NCBI RefSeq assembly: GCF_031843945.1
Contig: NZ_JAVTJJ010000002.1
Span: forward strand, 62,001-126,000
Direction of reading: 5' to 3'
DNA length: 64,000 bases
DNA from: Paracidovorax sp031843945
GTDB taxonomy: Bacteria > Pseudomonadota > Gammaproteobacteria > Burkholderiales > Burkholderiaceae_C
The notes beneath the pieces were generated by a model. It ran no database searches. It was not told where the DNA came from and saw nothing but the letters and a program-made list of their open reading frames with translations. Positions within the stretch are counted from its first letter, which is position 1, and every line of letters starts with the position of its first letter. The translations under genes were made by a program, and so were the position numbers. Positions 46,824 through 55,769 of the stretch are shown one piece after another.

Positions 46824-46866
46824 TGGGACTGCGCGGCACACCGCCCTCCATTTTTCGGGTAGCGCC

Positions 46867-47697
46867 ATGAGAATGGCGCTCGGTGTCGGCTACAACGGCC
46901 AGGGCTACAACGGCTGGCAGAGCCAGCTGTCGGGCAACACCGTGCAGGACAAGCTGGAGGCCGCGCTGAGCCGCTTCGCCACGCAGCGCGTATCGACGCT
47001 GTGTGCCGGCCGCACCGACACCGGAGTGCACGGCCTGATGCAAGTGGTGCATTTCGACACGCCGCTGGAGCGCGCGCCGTCTTCCTGGGTGCGCGGCACC
47101 AACACCTTTCTTCCGGCCGACATTGCCGTGCAGTGGGCGCAGCCGGTGCCCGATGCCTTCCACTCGCGTGGCAGCGCCATTGCACGGCGCTACGCGTACG
47201 TGCTGCTGCAATCGCCCGTGCGCCCCAGCGTGGAGGCAGGCCGCGTGGGCTGGGTGTTCTACCCGCTGGACGGCGATTCCATGCGCGCTGCGGCCCAGCA
47301 TCTGCTCGGCGAGCACGACTTCACGTCGTTCCGTGCCTCCGCCTGCCAAGCCAAGTCGCCGGTGAAGACGCTGCACCAGATCCGCATCACCCACCGCAGC
47401 ACTGCGCCGCAGCATTCCAGTTCAGGTGACCCGCACGACTGGAGCCCCTGTTACTGGCGCTTCGAGTTCGAGGGCAACGCCTTCCTGCACCACATGATCC
47501 GCAACATCATGGGCTGCCTGATCGCCATCGGCCAGGGCAAACAGCCGCCCGACTGGATGCGCAGCGTGCGCGATGCGCTCTCGCGCGACGCCGCAGCACC
47601 GACCTTTTCGCCTGACGGTCTCTATTTCGTCGGGCCTTCGTACGACGCCGCGTGGGGCCTGCCCTCGCATGCGGCTGCGTATGATTGGCTGCCATGA
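46867..47697 (+). CDS. truA: tRNA pseudouridine(38-40) synthase TruA
   Basis: 276-aa pseudouridine synthase for the tRNA anticodon arm. Motifs: LGVGYNGQGYNGWQSQ, LCAGRTDTGVHGLMQVVHFDT with the catalytic Asp, RRYAYVLL and FLHHMIRNIMGCLIAIGQGK. The stop overlaps the trpF start by four bases (ATGA). Confidence 0.97.
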   Translation: MRMALGVGYNGQGYNGWQSQLSGNTVQDKLEAALSRFATQRVSTLCAGRTDTGVHGLMQVVHFDTPLERAPSSWVRGTNTFLPADIAVQWAQPVPDAFHSRGSAIARRYAYVLLQSPVRPSVEAGRVGWVFYPLDGDSMRAAAQHLLGEHDFTSFRASACQAKSPVKTLHQIRITHRSTAPQHSSSGDPHDWSPCYWRFEFEGNAFLHHMIRNIMGCLIAIGQGKQPPDWMRSVRDALSRDAAAPTFSPDGLYFVGPSYDAAWGLPSHAAAYDWLP

Positions 47698-48464
47698 ATT
47701 CCCCTGGCAACGCTCCCTTCACCCCCGCCTCTTCCTCCTCGCCTTCCAACTCATCGCACCCCGCGCGCACGCGCGTGAAGATCTGCGGGCTGACGCGCGA
47801 GCAAGACGTGGATGCTGCAGTGGCCGCCGGTGCCGACGCGGTGGGATTCGTGCTCTATGCCCGCAGCGCCCGCGCAGTCACGCCCGAGCGGGCGGCGCAA
47901 CTGGCGCGCCGGCTGCCGCCCTTCGTCACGCCGGTACTGCTGTTCGTGAATGAGAGTGCTCCTAAAATAATAGCTGCAAGCGCTTTGATAGCGGGCGCTA
48001 CCGTGCAATTTCATGGTGATGAGTCGCCGGCGGACTGCCTGGCGGCCACGGCGGACGGAGCGCGTCCCTACCTGCGTGCGGCGCGCATTCCCCTGGGCGC
48101 CGGCGCGGCACGTTTTGACCTCGTAAAATACGCGCTCGATCACTCTCACGCCCAGGCCATCCTGCTCGACGCACATGTCGAAGGTTATGGCGGCGGCGGC
48201 AAGGCTTTCAATTGGTCACTTCTGCCTCCAAGCGTCGACTCTCACCTCGTTTTGTCTGGTGGACTCACGCCTGCAAACGTGACCGATGGCATCTGGCAGG
48301 TACGGCCGCGCTGCAAGACGCTGGCCGTTGACGTTTCCTCCGGCGTCGAAGCCGACGGCCCCGACGGGCAACCCCTGCGGGGCGTCAAGGACGCCGACAA
48401 GATTCACCGCTTCATCGCCGCCGTGCGCGCGGCCGATGCGGCACCTGTTCCCTCATACCTCTGA
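47694..48464 (+). CDS. trpF: Phosphoribosylanthranilate isomerase
   Basis: 256-aa TIM-barrel enzyme of tryptophan synthesis. It has an extra Ser/Pro/Ala-rich N-terminus of about 25 residues before TRVKICGLTREQD, where most homologues start. ADAVGFVLYARSARAVTPE, QFHGDE, LLDAHVEGYGGGGKAFNW and LVLSGGLTPANV are present. Residues APKIIAASALIAG are encoded by a copy of the palindromic repeat, where homologues have a variable helix-loop. trpB follows with its start overlapping the stop by one base. Confidence 0.95.
   Translation: MNSPGNAPFTPASSSSPSNSSHPARTRVKICGLTREQDVDAAVAAGADAVGFVLYARSARAVTPERAAQLARRLPPFVTPVLLFVNESAPKIIAASALIAGATVQFHGDESPADCLAATADGARPYLRAARIPLGAGAARFDLVKYALDHSHAQAILLDAHVEGYGGGGKAFNWSLLPPSVDSHLVLSGGLTPANVTDGIWQVRPRCKTLAVDVSSGVEADGPDGQPLRGVKDADKIHRFIAAVRAADAAPVPSYL
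47963..48003 (-). repeat. Palindromic element inside trpF, copy 8
   Basis: TAAAATAATAGCTGCAAGCG, then CTTTGATAGCGGGCGCTACC: left arms match the minus-orientation element (AATAGCTG/AGCGCTT), while the right arm is partly degraded. It is translated in frame as KIIAASALIAGAT. Confidence 0.7.
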
Positions 48465-49732
48465 TGTCTGACTATTCCTTTCCCGATGCCTCGGGCCATT
48501 TCGGCACCTACGGCGGCAGCTTCGTCAGCGAGACGCTGACGCATGCCATCAACGAACTGAAGGACGCCTACGCGCGTTACCAGCACGACCCCGAATTCCT
48601 CGCGGAATTCGCGTACGAGCTGGCGCACTTCGTCGGCCGGCCCTCACCCGTCTACCACGCCGCTCGCACCAGCCGCGAACTCGGCGGCGCGCAGATCTAC
48701 CTCAAGCGCGAAGACCTCAACCACACCGGCGCGCACAAGATCAACAACGTGATCGGCCAGGCCATGCTCGCCAAGCGCATGGGCAAGCCGCGCATCATTG
48801 CCGAAACCGGCGCCGGCCAGCACGGCGTGGCCACCGCCACCATCTGCGCGCGCTACGGCCTGGAATGCGTGGTCTACATGGGCTCGGAAGACGTCAAGCG
48901 CCAAAGCCCCAACGTCTACCGCATGAAGCTGCTGGGCGCCACCGTGGTGCCCGTCGATTCGGGTAGCCGGACGCTCAAGGACGCGCTCAACGAAGCCATG
49001 CGCGACTGGGTGGCCAACGTGGACAACACCTTCTACATCATCGGCACAGTGGCCGGGCCCCACCCCTACCCGATGATGGTGCGCGACTTCCAGAGCGTGA
49101 TCGGGCAGGAATGCATCACGCAGATGCCCGAGATGCTGGCGGCGCAGCAGATGGCCAACGACCAGCCCGACGTGGTCGTCGCGTGCGTGGGCGGCGGCAG
49201 TAACGCCATGGGCATCTTCCACCCCTACATCCCGTTTGAAAAAACCCGCCTGATCGGCGTGGAAGCGGCCGGTGAAGGCCTGGACAGCGGCAAGCATTCC
49301 GCATCGCTGCAGCGTGGCAGCAGCGGCGTGCTGCACGGCAACCGCACCTTCATCCTGCAGGACGAGAACGGCCAGATCACCGAAACGCACAGCATCAGCG
49401 CCGGCCTGGACTACCCCGGCGTGGGCCCCGAGCACGCCTGGCTGCAAGAACTCGGCCGGGCCGAATACGTGGGCATCACCGACCGGCAGGCGCTGGAAGC
49501 CTTCCACCACCTCTGCCGCACCGAAGGCATCATCCCCGCGCTCGAATCCAGCCATGCAGTGGCCTACGCCATGCAACTGGCACCCACGTTGCGGCCCGAC
49601 CAGTCCATCCTGGTGAACCTCTCCGGCCGGGGCGACAAGGACATCGGCACCGTGGCCGACCTGTCGGGCGCCGACTTCTACGACCGCCCTTCCATGCGCG
49701 GCCACGTGGTCAAGGGAGGGCCTGCCGCATGA
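48464..49732 (+). CDS. trpB: Tryptophan synthase beta chain
   Basis: 422-aa PLP enzyme joining indole and serine. Motifs: GHFGTYGGSFVSETL, KREDLNHTGAHKINNVIGQ with the PLP lysine, ETGAGQHGVATAT, CVGGGSNAMGIFHPY, AGLDYPGVGPEH and NLSGRGDKD. Normal length. It is coupled to trpF and trpA by short overlaps. Confidence 0.99.
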   Translation: MSDYSFPDASGHFGTYGGSFVSETLTHAINELKDAYARYQHDPEFLAEFAYELAHFVGRPSPVYHAARTSRELGGAQIYLKREDLNHTGAHKINNVIGQAMLAKRMGKPRIIAETGAGQHGVATATICARYGLECVVYMGSEDVKRQSPNVYRMKLLGATVVPVDSGSRTLKDALNEAMRDWVANVDNTFYIIGTVAGPHPYPMMVRDFQSVIGQECITQMPEMLAAQQMANDQPDVVVACVGGGSNAMGIFHPYIPFEKTRLIGVEAAGEGLDSGKHSASLQRGSSGVLHGNRTFILQDENGQITETHSISAGLDYPGVGPEHAWLQELGRAEYVGITDRQALEAFHHLCRTEGIIPALESSHAVAYAMQLAPTLRPDQSILVNLSGRGDKDIGTVADLSGADFYDRPSMRGHVVKGGPAA

Positions 49733-50559
49733 CCGCCGCAGCTCCCGCTTCCCGCATCGCCGCCACCTTTGCGGCCCTGCGCCAGCAAGGCCGCAAGGCG
49801 CTCATTCCTTACGTGACCGCCGGTTTTCCATTCGCCGACATCACGCCCGCGCTGATGCACGGCATGGTCGAGGCCGGCGCCGACGTGATCGAGCTGGGCG
49901 TGCCGTTTTCCGACCCCATGGCCGATGGCCCGGTGATTCAGAAGGCCGGTGAAAAGGCGCTGGCACTGGGCATTGGCATGGCGCAGGTGCTCGAGCACGT
50001 GCGCGTCTTCCGCCAGCGCAACGGCAATACGCCGGTGGTGCTGATGGGCTATGCCAACCCGGTCGAGCGCTACGACCAGCGCCACGGCGAGGGCGCCTTC
50101 GTGCGCGACTGCGCCGCTGCCGGCGTAGACGGTGTGCTCATCGTCGACTACCCACCGGAGGAATGCGAAGCCTTCGCCGCCAGCCTGCGCGCGCACGGCA
50201 TGGATCTGATCTTCCTGCTGGCTCCCACCAGTACCGACGAGCGCATGCAGCAGGTGGCACGCGTGGCCAGCGGCTACGTGTATTACGTGTCGCTCAAGGG
50301 CGTGACCGGCTCCGGCACGCTCGATACCGCCGCCGTGGAAGCCATGCTGCCGCGCATTCGCCAGCAGGTGGGCGACATTCCCGTGGGCGTGGGCTTCGGC
50401 ATCCGCGACGCGGCGACCGCGCAAGCCATTGGCCGCGTGGCCGACGCGGTGGTCATCGGCAGCCGCATCATCCAGCTGATCGAAGACCAACCGCACGAGA
50501 AGGTGGTCGCCGTCACGGTGGACTTCCTGCGCGGCATCCGCAAGGCGCTCGACGCATAA
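49729..50559 (+). CDS. trpA: Tryptophan synthase alpha chain
   Basis: 276-aa TIM barrel cleaving indole-3-glycerol phosphate. Motifs: LIPYVTAGFP, GADVIELGVPFSDPMADGPVIQ with the catalytic Glu and Asp, LMGYANPVERY and YVSLKGVTGSG. The start overlaps trpB by four bases. It is followed by a composite repeat and accD. Confidence 0.98.
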   Translation: MTAAAPASRIAATFAALRQQGRKALIPYVTAGFPFADITPALMHGMVEAGADVIELGVPFSDPMADGPVIQKAGEKALALGIGMAQVLEHVRVFRQRNGNTPVVLMGYANPVERYDQRHGEGAFVRDCAAAGVDGVLIVDYPPEECEAFAASLRAHGMDLIFLLAPTSTDERMQQVARVASGYVYYVSLKGVTGSGTLDTAAVEAMLPRIRQQVGDIPVGVGFGIRDAATAQAIGRVADAVVIGSRIIQLIEDQPHEKVVAVTVDFLRGIRKALDA

Positions 50560-50567
50560 TTCGGTGC

Positions 50568-50660
50568 TACCCCCTGAGCGGCTTCGCCGCTTCCCCCTTC
50601 TCTCGCGCTGCGCGCGGGAAGGGGGACGACACCAGTGGCCCGGCAAAGCCGGTTCCACGG
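50568..50660 (+). repeat. Composite multi-hairpin repeat between trpA and accD
   Basis: Three stem-loops in a row: GCGGC/GCCGC (50578-50590), a long GC-rich stem CCCCCTTC/GAAGGGGG with inner CGCGC/GCGCG (50593-50625), and CCGGC/GCCGG (50640-50652). I recognise the unit CCCCTGAGCGGCTTCGCCGC as a common intergenic repeat in Comamonadaceae. Boundaries are approximate. Confidence 0.6.
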
Positions 50661-50691
50661 TGTCCCTGGCTTGGGGGCACGCCGGCTTCAC

Positions 50692-50719
50692 AAGCTGCTT
50701 CGGTCCAGCCCGGCAGCTT
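50692..50719 (+). promoter_or_regulatory. Stem-loop before the accD ribosome binding site
   Basis: AAGCTGC (50692-50698) and GCAGCTT (50713-50719) pair around a 14-base loop, ending 6 bases before AAAGGA and 17 bases before the start codon. Confidence 0.45.
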
Positions 50720-50736
50720 CATACAAAGGAAAACGC

Positions 50737-51609
50737 ATGTCCTGGCTCGAAAAACTCCTGCCGTCCAAAATCCAGCACACCGACCCGACCGAGCGCCGCC
50801 AGGTGCCCGAGGGCCTCTGGACCAAGTGCCCCAGCTGCGAGACCGTGCTCTACAAGACCGATCTGGAACAGAACCAGAACGTCTGCCCGCAATGCAGCCA
50901 CCACCACCGCATCGGCGCACGCGCCCGCCTGAATTCCTTCCTCGACCCCGAAGGACGCTATGAGCTGGGCCAGGAAGTGCTGCCGGTCGATGCACTCAAG
51001 TTCAAGGACAGCCGCAAGTACACCGAACGCCTGAAGGAAGCGCTGGAGAACACCGGCGAGACCGACGCGCTCATCGTCATGGGTGGCGCGATCAAGAGCG
51101 TCAACGTGGTCGTGGCGTGCTTCGAGTTCGACTTCATGGGCGGCTCGATGGGCAGCGTGGTGGGCGAGCGCTTCGTGCGGGGTGTGGAAAACGCCATCGA
51201 ACAGAAGGTGCCGTTCATCTGCTTTACCGCCACTGGCGGCGCCCGCATGCAAGAAGGCCTGCTGTCGCTGATGCAGATGGCCAAGACCAATGCCGCGCTG
51301 ACCCGGCTGGCCAAGAAGGGCCTGCCCTACATCAGCGTGCTGACCGACCCGACCATGGGCGGCGTGTCGGCCGGCTTCGCCTTCGTGGGTGACATCGTCA
51401 TTGCCGAACCCAAGGCGCTGATCGGCTTTGCCGGCCCGCGCGTGATCGAATCGACCGTGCGTGTGAAGCTGCCTGAAGGCTTCCAGCGCGCCGAGTTCCT
51501 GCAGACCAAGGGCGCTGTCGATTTCATCTGCGACCGCCGCGAGCTGCGCGACACCATCGCCCGCAGCCTGGCCATGCTGCAACGCCTGCCGGCCGACGCC
51601 GTGGCCTGA
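50737..51609 (+). CDS. accD: Acetyl-CoA carboxylase carboxyltransferase beta subunit
   Basis: 290-aa beta subunit of the carboxyltransferase, first step of fatty-acid synthesis. A zinc ribbon (CPSCETVLYK... CPQCSHHHRIGARARL, four Cys) is followed by the carboxyltransferase domain with GGSMGSVVGERFVRG, FTATGGARMQEG, TMGGVSAGFAFVGDI and FAGPRVIE. Start ATG at 50737 with AAAGGA upstream. In many beta- and gammaproteobacteria folC follows accD; here a convergent gene does. Confidence 0.98.
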   Translation: MSWLEKLLPSKIQHTDPTERRQVPEGLWTKCPSCETVLYKTDLEQNQNVCPQCSHHHRIGARARLNSFLDPEGRYELGQEVLPVDALKFKDSRKYTERLKEALENTGETDALIVMGGAIKSVNVVVACFEFDFMGGSMGSVVGERFVRGVENAIEQKVPFICFTATGGARMQEGLLSLMQMAKTNAALTRLAKKGLPYISVLTDPTMGGVSAGFAFVGDIVIAEPKALIGFAGPRVIESTVRVKLPEGFQRAEFLQTKGAVDFICDRRELRDTIARSLAMLQRLPADAVA

Positions 51610-51638
51610 CGCTGCGGCTCTGCCCGCCTGGGCATGAT

Positions 51639-51699
51639 GCTATAAAAATAATAGCTGCTTGCGCTTACTACATAAGCGCTAGCAGCTATTTTCGTTATG
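51639..51699 (+). repeat. Palindromic element, copy 9 (nearly complete symmetrical form)
   Basis: GCTATAAAAATAATAGCTGC, TTGCGCTTACTACATAAGCG, CTAGCAGCTATTTTCGTTAT. Long symmetrical arms allow one extended hairpin. It lies between convergent accD and yggT and is the best terminator candidate for both. Confidence 0.85.
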
Positions 51700-51738
51700 A
51701 ACCTGGCAATCCAGGCGACCTTCACGATCAGTGCACTC

Positions 51739-52287
51739 TCAGCGCAGAACGACCACCTGCAGATGGCCCAGCACGATCATCACCACCTGCAGCAGCACCA
51801 GCGCCACCAGGGGCGACAGATCCACGCCACCCAGCAGCGGCACCACGCGGCGCAGCGGCCGCAGCACGGGCTCGCACAGCCGGGTAATCACGTCGCTCAA
51901 GGGAGATTGGGTCTGCACCCACGACAGCACGGCGTAAACGATCAGCAGCCCCATCAGGCCCGACACCGCCACGCGGGCCATGCCAAAGAGCGCAAACCAT
52001 GGCAGCCAAGCCCAGGCGGCGCCGATGCCAACCACCGACCAGAGCAAAAGATACTGCGCCAGTTGCACCAGGAAGGCGCCGACGAGGCACGCCACATCCC
52101 AGCCGCCGACGGACGGAATCACGCGGCGCAGCGGCAGCACCAGCCAGTCGCTGAGCGCGAAGACCAGCCGCCCGATGGGGTTGCCAAAGGGCACGCGCTG
52201 CAGCTGCATGTACAGGCGCAGCAGGCAGGCCCCCGTGAGCAAGCCACCCACAACGTCAAGTAACAGGGAAAAGATCTGGTAGAGCAT
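51739..52287 (-). CDS. YggT-family membrane protein
   Basis: 182-aa integral membrane protein with two YggT repeats. Each has hydrophobic helices and a conserved amphipathic segment (LPLRRVIPSVGGWDVACLVGAFLVQL; LRPLRRVVPLLGGVDLSPLVALVLLQV). The family is linked to osmotic stress and Z-ring/cell-shape functions, but the biochemical role is not defined. The start is the ATG at 52287 (MLYQIFSLLL). It is convergent with accD and divergent from the Lon-domain gene. Confidence 0.88.
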   Translation of the reverse strand: MLYQIFSLLLDVVGGLLTGACLLRLYMQLQRVPFGNPIGRLVFALSDWLVLPLRRVIPSVGGWDVACLVGAFLVQLAQYLLLWSVVGIGAAWAWLPWFALFGMARVAVSGLMGLLIVYAVLSWVQTQSPLSDVITRLCEPVLRPLRRVVPLLGGVDLSPLVALVLLQVVMIVLGHLQVVVLR

Positions 52288-52394
52288 GGCACACAGGAAA
52301 TGGGGGCGAACGAGGCGTTCGGGCAAACGGCCGACGGCCCAGTGAGAGCCGCCGTAAGATGATAGCGGCCTGCCTCCCCCAGCCCCAGCTACTC

Positions 52395-53027
52395 ATGCCC
52401 CATCCACTCGCGCTGTCCTCGCTGCCGCTCTTTCCGCTTGGCACTGTGCTGTTTCCAGATGGCACGTTGTTGCTGCGCGTGTTCGAGGTGCGCTACCTCG
52501 ACATGGTGCGCAAATGCCAGCAGACCGGCGCGCCCTTCGGGGTGGTGGCGCTGCGCAGCGGCGACGAGGTGCGGCGCGCAGGGGCACCGCAGGAACAGTT
52601 CCACGACGTGGGCACGCTGGCCGTGATCGAGCAGCTCGAATCGCCCCAGGCCGGGCTGATCAACCTGCAATGCCGGGGCACGGAGCGCTTTCGCATCCAG
52701 AAACGAAGCCAGTTGCCGCACGGCCTGTGGATTGCCGACGTGGAGCAGTGCGAGCCGGACCAAGCCGTTGCCGTGCCTCCCGATCTGCAGCGCACCGCAA
52801 CCGCACTGGCCCAGGTGGCGGCGCAGTTGCGCCTGCGCGACCCCGACTTCGCCATGCCGCAGCCCTTGCCCGACCAGTTGGCGGACTGCGGCTGGGTGGC
52901 CAATCGCTGGTGCGAATTGCTGCCCGTGCCGCCCGAACTCAAGCAGCAGTTGATGGCGCTGGACAACCCCCTGCTGCGGCTGGAATTGGTAGGCGACGTG
53001 CTCGACCGCACCGGCATCGCGTCCTGA
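52395..53027 (+). CDS. Lon-protease substrate-binding-domain protein
   Basis: 210-aa protein carrying only the Lon N-terminal (LAN/substrate-recognition) domain, without ATPase or protease. LSSLPLFPLGTVLFPDGTLLLRVFEVRYLDMVRKC is the domain's start, and GVVAL, VGTLAVIEQLE and GTERFRI follow. Such stand-alone proteins are common in proteobacteria; their role is unknown. The start at 52395 was chosen because the domain begins seven residues later. It is divergent from yggT; lysS follows 92 bases downstream. Confidence 0.85.
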   Translation: MPHPLALSSLPLFPLGTVLFPDGTLLLRVFEVRYLDMVRKCQQTGAPFGVVALRSGDEVRRAGAPQEQFHDVGTLAVIEQLESPQAGLINLQCRGTERFRIQKRSQLPHGLWIADVEQCEPDQAVAVPPDLQRTATALAQVAAQLRLRDPDFAMPQPLPDQLADCGWVANRWCELLPVPPELKQQLMALDNPLLRLELVGDVLDRTGIAS

Positions 53028-53119
53028 GCCTGGCAGCAGCTGCCCCGGCAAACTTAGAATCGACGGTTTTGGCCTTCCACCACGCGCCGCTCTGGCGCGG
53101 GGTGCACCTTTGTTGTCCC

Positions 53120-54664
53120 ATGTCCGAACACTCCACGCCCACCGCCGCCCCCGACGACAACCAGCTCATCGCAGAGCGCCGCGAAAAACTGAAAGCCCTG
53201 CGCGAAGCCCAGGCACAGGGCAAGGGCGTGGCGTTTCCCAACGACTTCCAGCCCGACCAGCACGCCGCCGACCTGCAGGCGCAATATGCCGACACCACGG
53301 CCGACACCCTGGAAGCCACGCCCACCACCGTGCGCGTGGCCGGCCGCATGATGCTCAAGCGCGTGATGGGCAAGGCCAGCTTCGCCACGCTGCAGGACGG
53401 ATCGCTGGGCACCACCGGCGGCCGCCTGCAGATCTACGTCACGCGCGACGCGCTGGGCGAAGAGCTGTATGCCTCGTTCAAGCACTGGGATCTGGGCGAC
53501 ATCGTGGGCGCCGAAGGCACGCTGATGAAGACCAAGACGGGCGAGCTGTCGGTCAAGGTCACGCAGCTGCGCCTGCTCACCAAGAGCCTGCGCCCCATGC
53601 CCGACAAGTTCCACGGCGTGGCCGACCAGGAAGTGAAGTACCGCCAGCGCTACGTCGATCTGATGACCGACGAGGCCGCGCGCCGCCGCTTCATCGCACG
53701 CAGCAAGGCCGTCAGCGGCCTGCGCGACTTCATGGTGCAGCATGGCTTTCTGGAGGTGGAAACGCCCATGCTCCACCCCATTCCGGGCGGCGCCAACGCC
53801 AAGCCGTTCATCACGCACCACAACGCGCTGGAACAAGAGATGTACCTCCGCATCGCGCCAGAGCTGTATTTGAAGCGCCTGCTGGTGGGCGGTTTCGAGC
53901 GCGTGTTCGAGATCAACCGCAACTTCCGCAACGAAGGCATCTCGGTGCGCCACAACCCCGAATTCACGATGATGGAGTTCTATGCGGCCTACTGGAACTA
54001 CCGCAATCTGATGGACTTCACCGAACAGCTGGTGCGCGACGCTGCGCAGAAGGCCGTCGGCACGCTCGAATTGAGCTACGGCGGGCGCGCGGTCGATTTG
54101 TCCAAGCCGTTCCAGCGCCTGACCATTCGTGAAGCGATCTTCCAGCACACCGAAGCCGGCGCGCACGTGGACGACGCCGCCTGGCTGACCAGCGCGCTGA
54201 AGAAGCTGGGCATGACGGAAGAGAAAAACCGCCTGTCGACCCGCACCCTGGCCGGGCTGCAGGTGCTGTACTTCGAAGAACTGGTGGAAGACAAGCTCTG
54301 GGAGCCGACCTTCATCATGGAACACCCGACCGAGATCAGCCCGCTGGCGCGCGCCAACGACCTGCGGCCCGAGGTCACCGAGCGCTTCGAGCTCTACATC
54401 ACCGGCCGCGAATTCGGCAACGGCTTCTCCGAGCTGAACGACGCCGAAGACCAGGCAGCGCGCTTCAACGCGCAGGTGTCAGCCAAAGATTCGGGCGACG
54501 ACGAAGCCATGTATTTCGACCACGACTTCGTGCGCTCGCTGGAATACGGTATGCCCCCTGCCGGCGGCTGCGGCATCGGCATCGACCGGCTGATGATGCT
54601 GTTGACCGACAGCCCCAGCATCCGCGACGTGATCCTGTTCCCGGCGCTGCGCCGCGAGAACTGA
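53120..54664 (+). CDS. lysS: Lysyl-tRNA synthetase (class II)
   Basis: 514-aa class II synthetase. An N-terminal OB-fold anticodon-binding domain (VRVAGRMMLKRVMGKASFATLQDG) is followed by the catalytic domain with motif 1 (RYVDLM), motif 2 (RVFEINRNFRNEGISVRHNPEFTMMEFY) and motif 3 (GIGIDRLMMLLTDSPSIRDVILFP). The start MSEHST at 53120 fits the family. Complete and normal length. Confidence 0.98.
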   Translation: MSEHSTPTAAPDDNQLIAERREKLKALREAQAQGKGVAFPNDFQPDQHAADLQAQYADTTADTLEATPTTVRVAGRMMLKRVMGKASFATLQDGSLGTTGGRLQIYVTRDALGEELYASFKHWDLGDIVGAEGTLMKTKTGELSVKVTQLRLLTKSLRPMPDKFHGVADQEVKYRQRYVDLMTDEAARRRFIARSKAVSGLRDFMVQHGFLEVETPMLHPIPGGANAKPFITHHNALEQEMYLRIAPELYLKRLLVGGFERVFEINRNFRNEGISVRHNPEFTMMEFYAAYWNYRNLMDFTEQLVRDAAQKAVGTLELSYGGRAVDLSKPFQRLTIREAIFQHTEAGAHVDDAAWLTSALKKLGMTEEKNRLSTRTLAGLQVLYFEELVEDKLWEPTFIMEHPTEISPLARANDLRPEVTERFELYITGREFGNGFSELNDAEDQAARFNAQVSAKDSGDDEAMYFDHDFVRSLEYGMPPAGGCGIGIDRLMMLLTDSPSIRDVILFPALRREN

Positions 54665-54722
54665 ACCGGCTGCGCCGAATCCGTCCATTCGCCCCCGTCA
54701 CTCCTGCGGACCTGAGTCCACC

Positions 54723-55769
54723 ATGACCTCTCCTTCCGGCACAAAGGCGCCTGCTACCACCCCGCCTCGGCACGTGGACGACACGTTTTCGGTGTTGGTG
54801 GTTGAGGACCAACCCTCGGTGCGTGCCGCCATCGTGGGCGAATTGCGGCACGCGAAAGTACAGGTGGTCTATGAGGCTGAGTCGGCCGAGCCGGCGGTGC
54901 GCCAGTTCATCGAGCACCGGCCCGACCTGGTGCTGCTGGACATTCGCCTGCCGGGCAAGGACGGTTACTGGGTCGCCCAGCAGATGCGCGAGGCCGAGCC
55001 GGGCGGCTGGACGCCGATCATCTTCCTGTCGGGCCTGGACAACGAAGTGGACGTGTGGCGCGGCATCGAAGCCGGCGGTGACGACTACATCGTCAAGCCG
55101 GTCAAGCCCATCGTGCTGGTGGCCAAGCTGCGCGCCATGCGCCGGCTGCTGGACATGCGCCGCCGCCTGGTCGCGCTGACTGACGAGCTGCACCTGGCCA
55201 ACCAGAAGCTCAACGCCATGGTCGAGGTCGATGCGCTGACCGGCCTGGTCAACCGCCGTGGCTTCGACCGCATCCTGCACAACGAGATCACTGCCGCGCG
55301 GCGCGAAGGCACGCCGCTGACGCTGATGCTGTGTGACCTGGATCATTTCAAGCTTTACAACGACAGCCTGGGCCATGTGCAGGGCGACAACTGCCTCAAG
55401 GACGTCGGCCGCCTGCTGCGCGAGGTGTGCGTGCGGCCGCGCGATGTGGCCGCCCGCTACGGCGGCGAAGAGTTCGCGCTCATCCTGCCCAACACGCCCC
55501 GCTCCGGCGCGATGACTTTCGCCCGCGCGCTGGGCAAGGTGCTCAAGACCCGCGCGCTGCCCCATCCGGATTCGCCGCACGGCGACATGCTGACCTTGTC
55601 GGGCGGCATCACCACCTGCCTTCCCGACGAAGGCACCAGCGCCGAATCGATGGTGATGCGCGCCGACCAAGCGCTGTACGCGGCCAAGGAGCAGGGCCGC
55701 AACCGCTTCTTCAGCTTCGAGATGCAGATGGACACCGTCGAGCAGCGGCCGGGCGGAGGAGCCTCTTGA
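54723..55769 (+). CDS. Response regulator with GGDEF diguanylate cyclase domain
   Basis: 348-aa REC-GGDEF protein, like WspR/PleD-type regulators. The receiver domain (about residues 22-140) has the acidic pair VEDQ, the phospho-acceptor in LLDIRLPG, and the lysine in YIVKPVKP. A helical linker follows. The GGDEF domain (about residues 175-335) has the active A-site GGEEF and the inhibitory I-site RPRD exactly five residues before it. It should make cyclic di-GMP when phosphorylated. No histidine kinase is nearby. Its stop overlaps the start of a MscS gene (TTGA). Confidence 0.94.
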   Translation: MTSPSGTKAPATTPPRHVDDTFSVLVVEDQPSVRAAIVGELRHAKVQVVYEAESAEPAVRQFIEHRPDLVLLDIRLPGKDGYWVAQQMREAEPGGWTPIIFLSGLDNEVDVWRGIEAGGDDYIVKPVKPIVLVAKLRAMRRLLDMRRRLVALTDELHLANQKLNAMVEVDALTGLVNRRGFDRILHNEITAARREGTPLTLMLCDLDHFKLYNDSLGHVQGDNCLKDVGRLLREVCVRPRDVAARYGGEEFALILPNTPRSGAMTFARALGKVLKTRALPHPDSPHGDMLTLSGGITTCLPDEGTSAESMVMRADQALYAAKEQGRNRFFSFEMQMDTVEQRPGGGAS

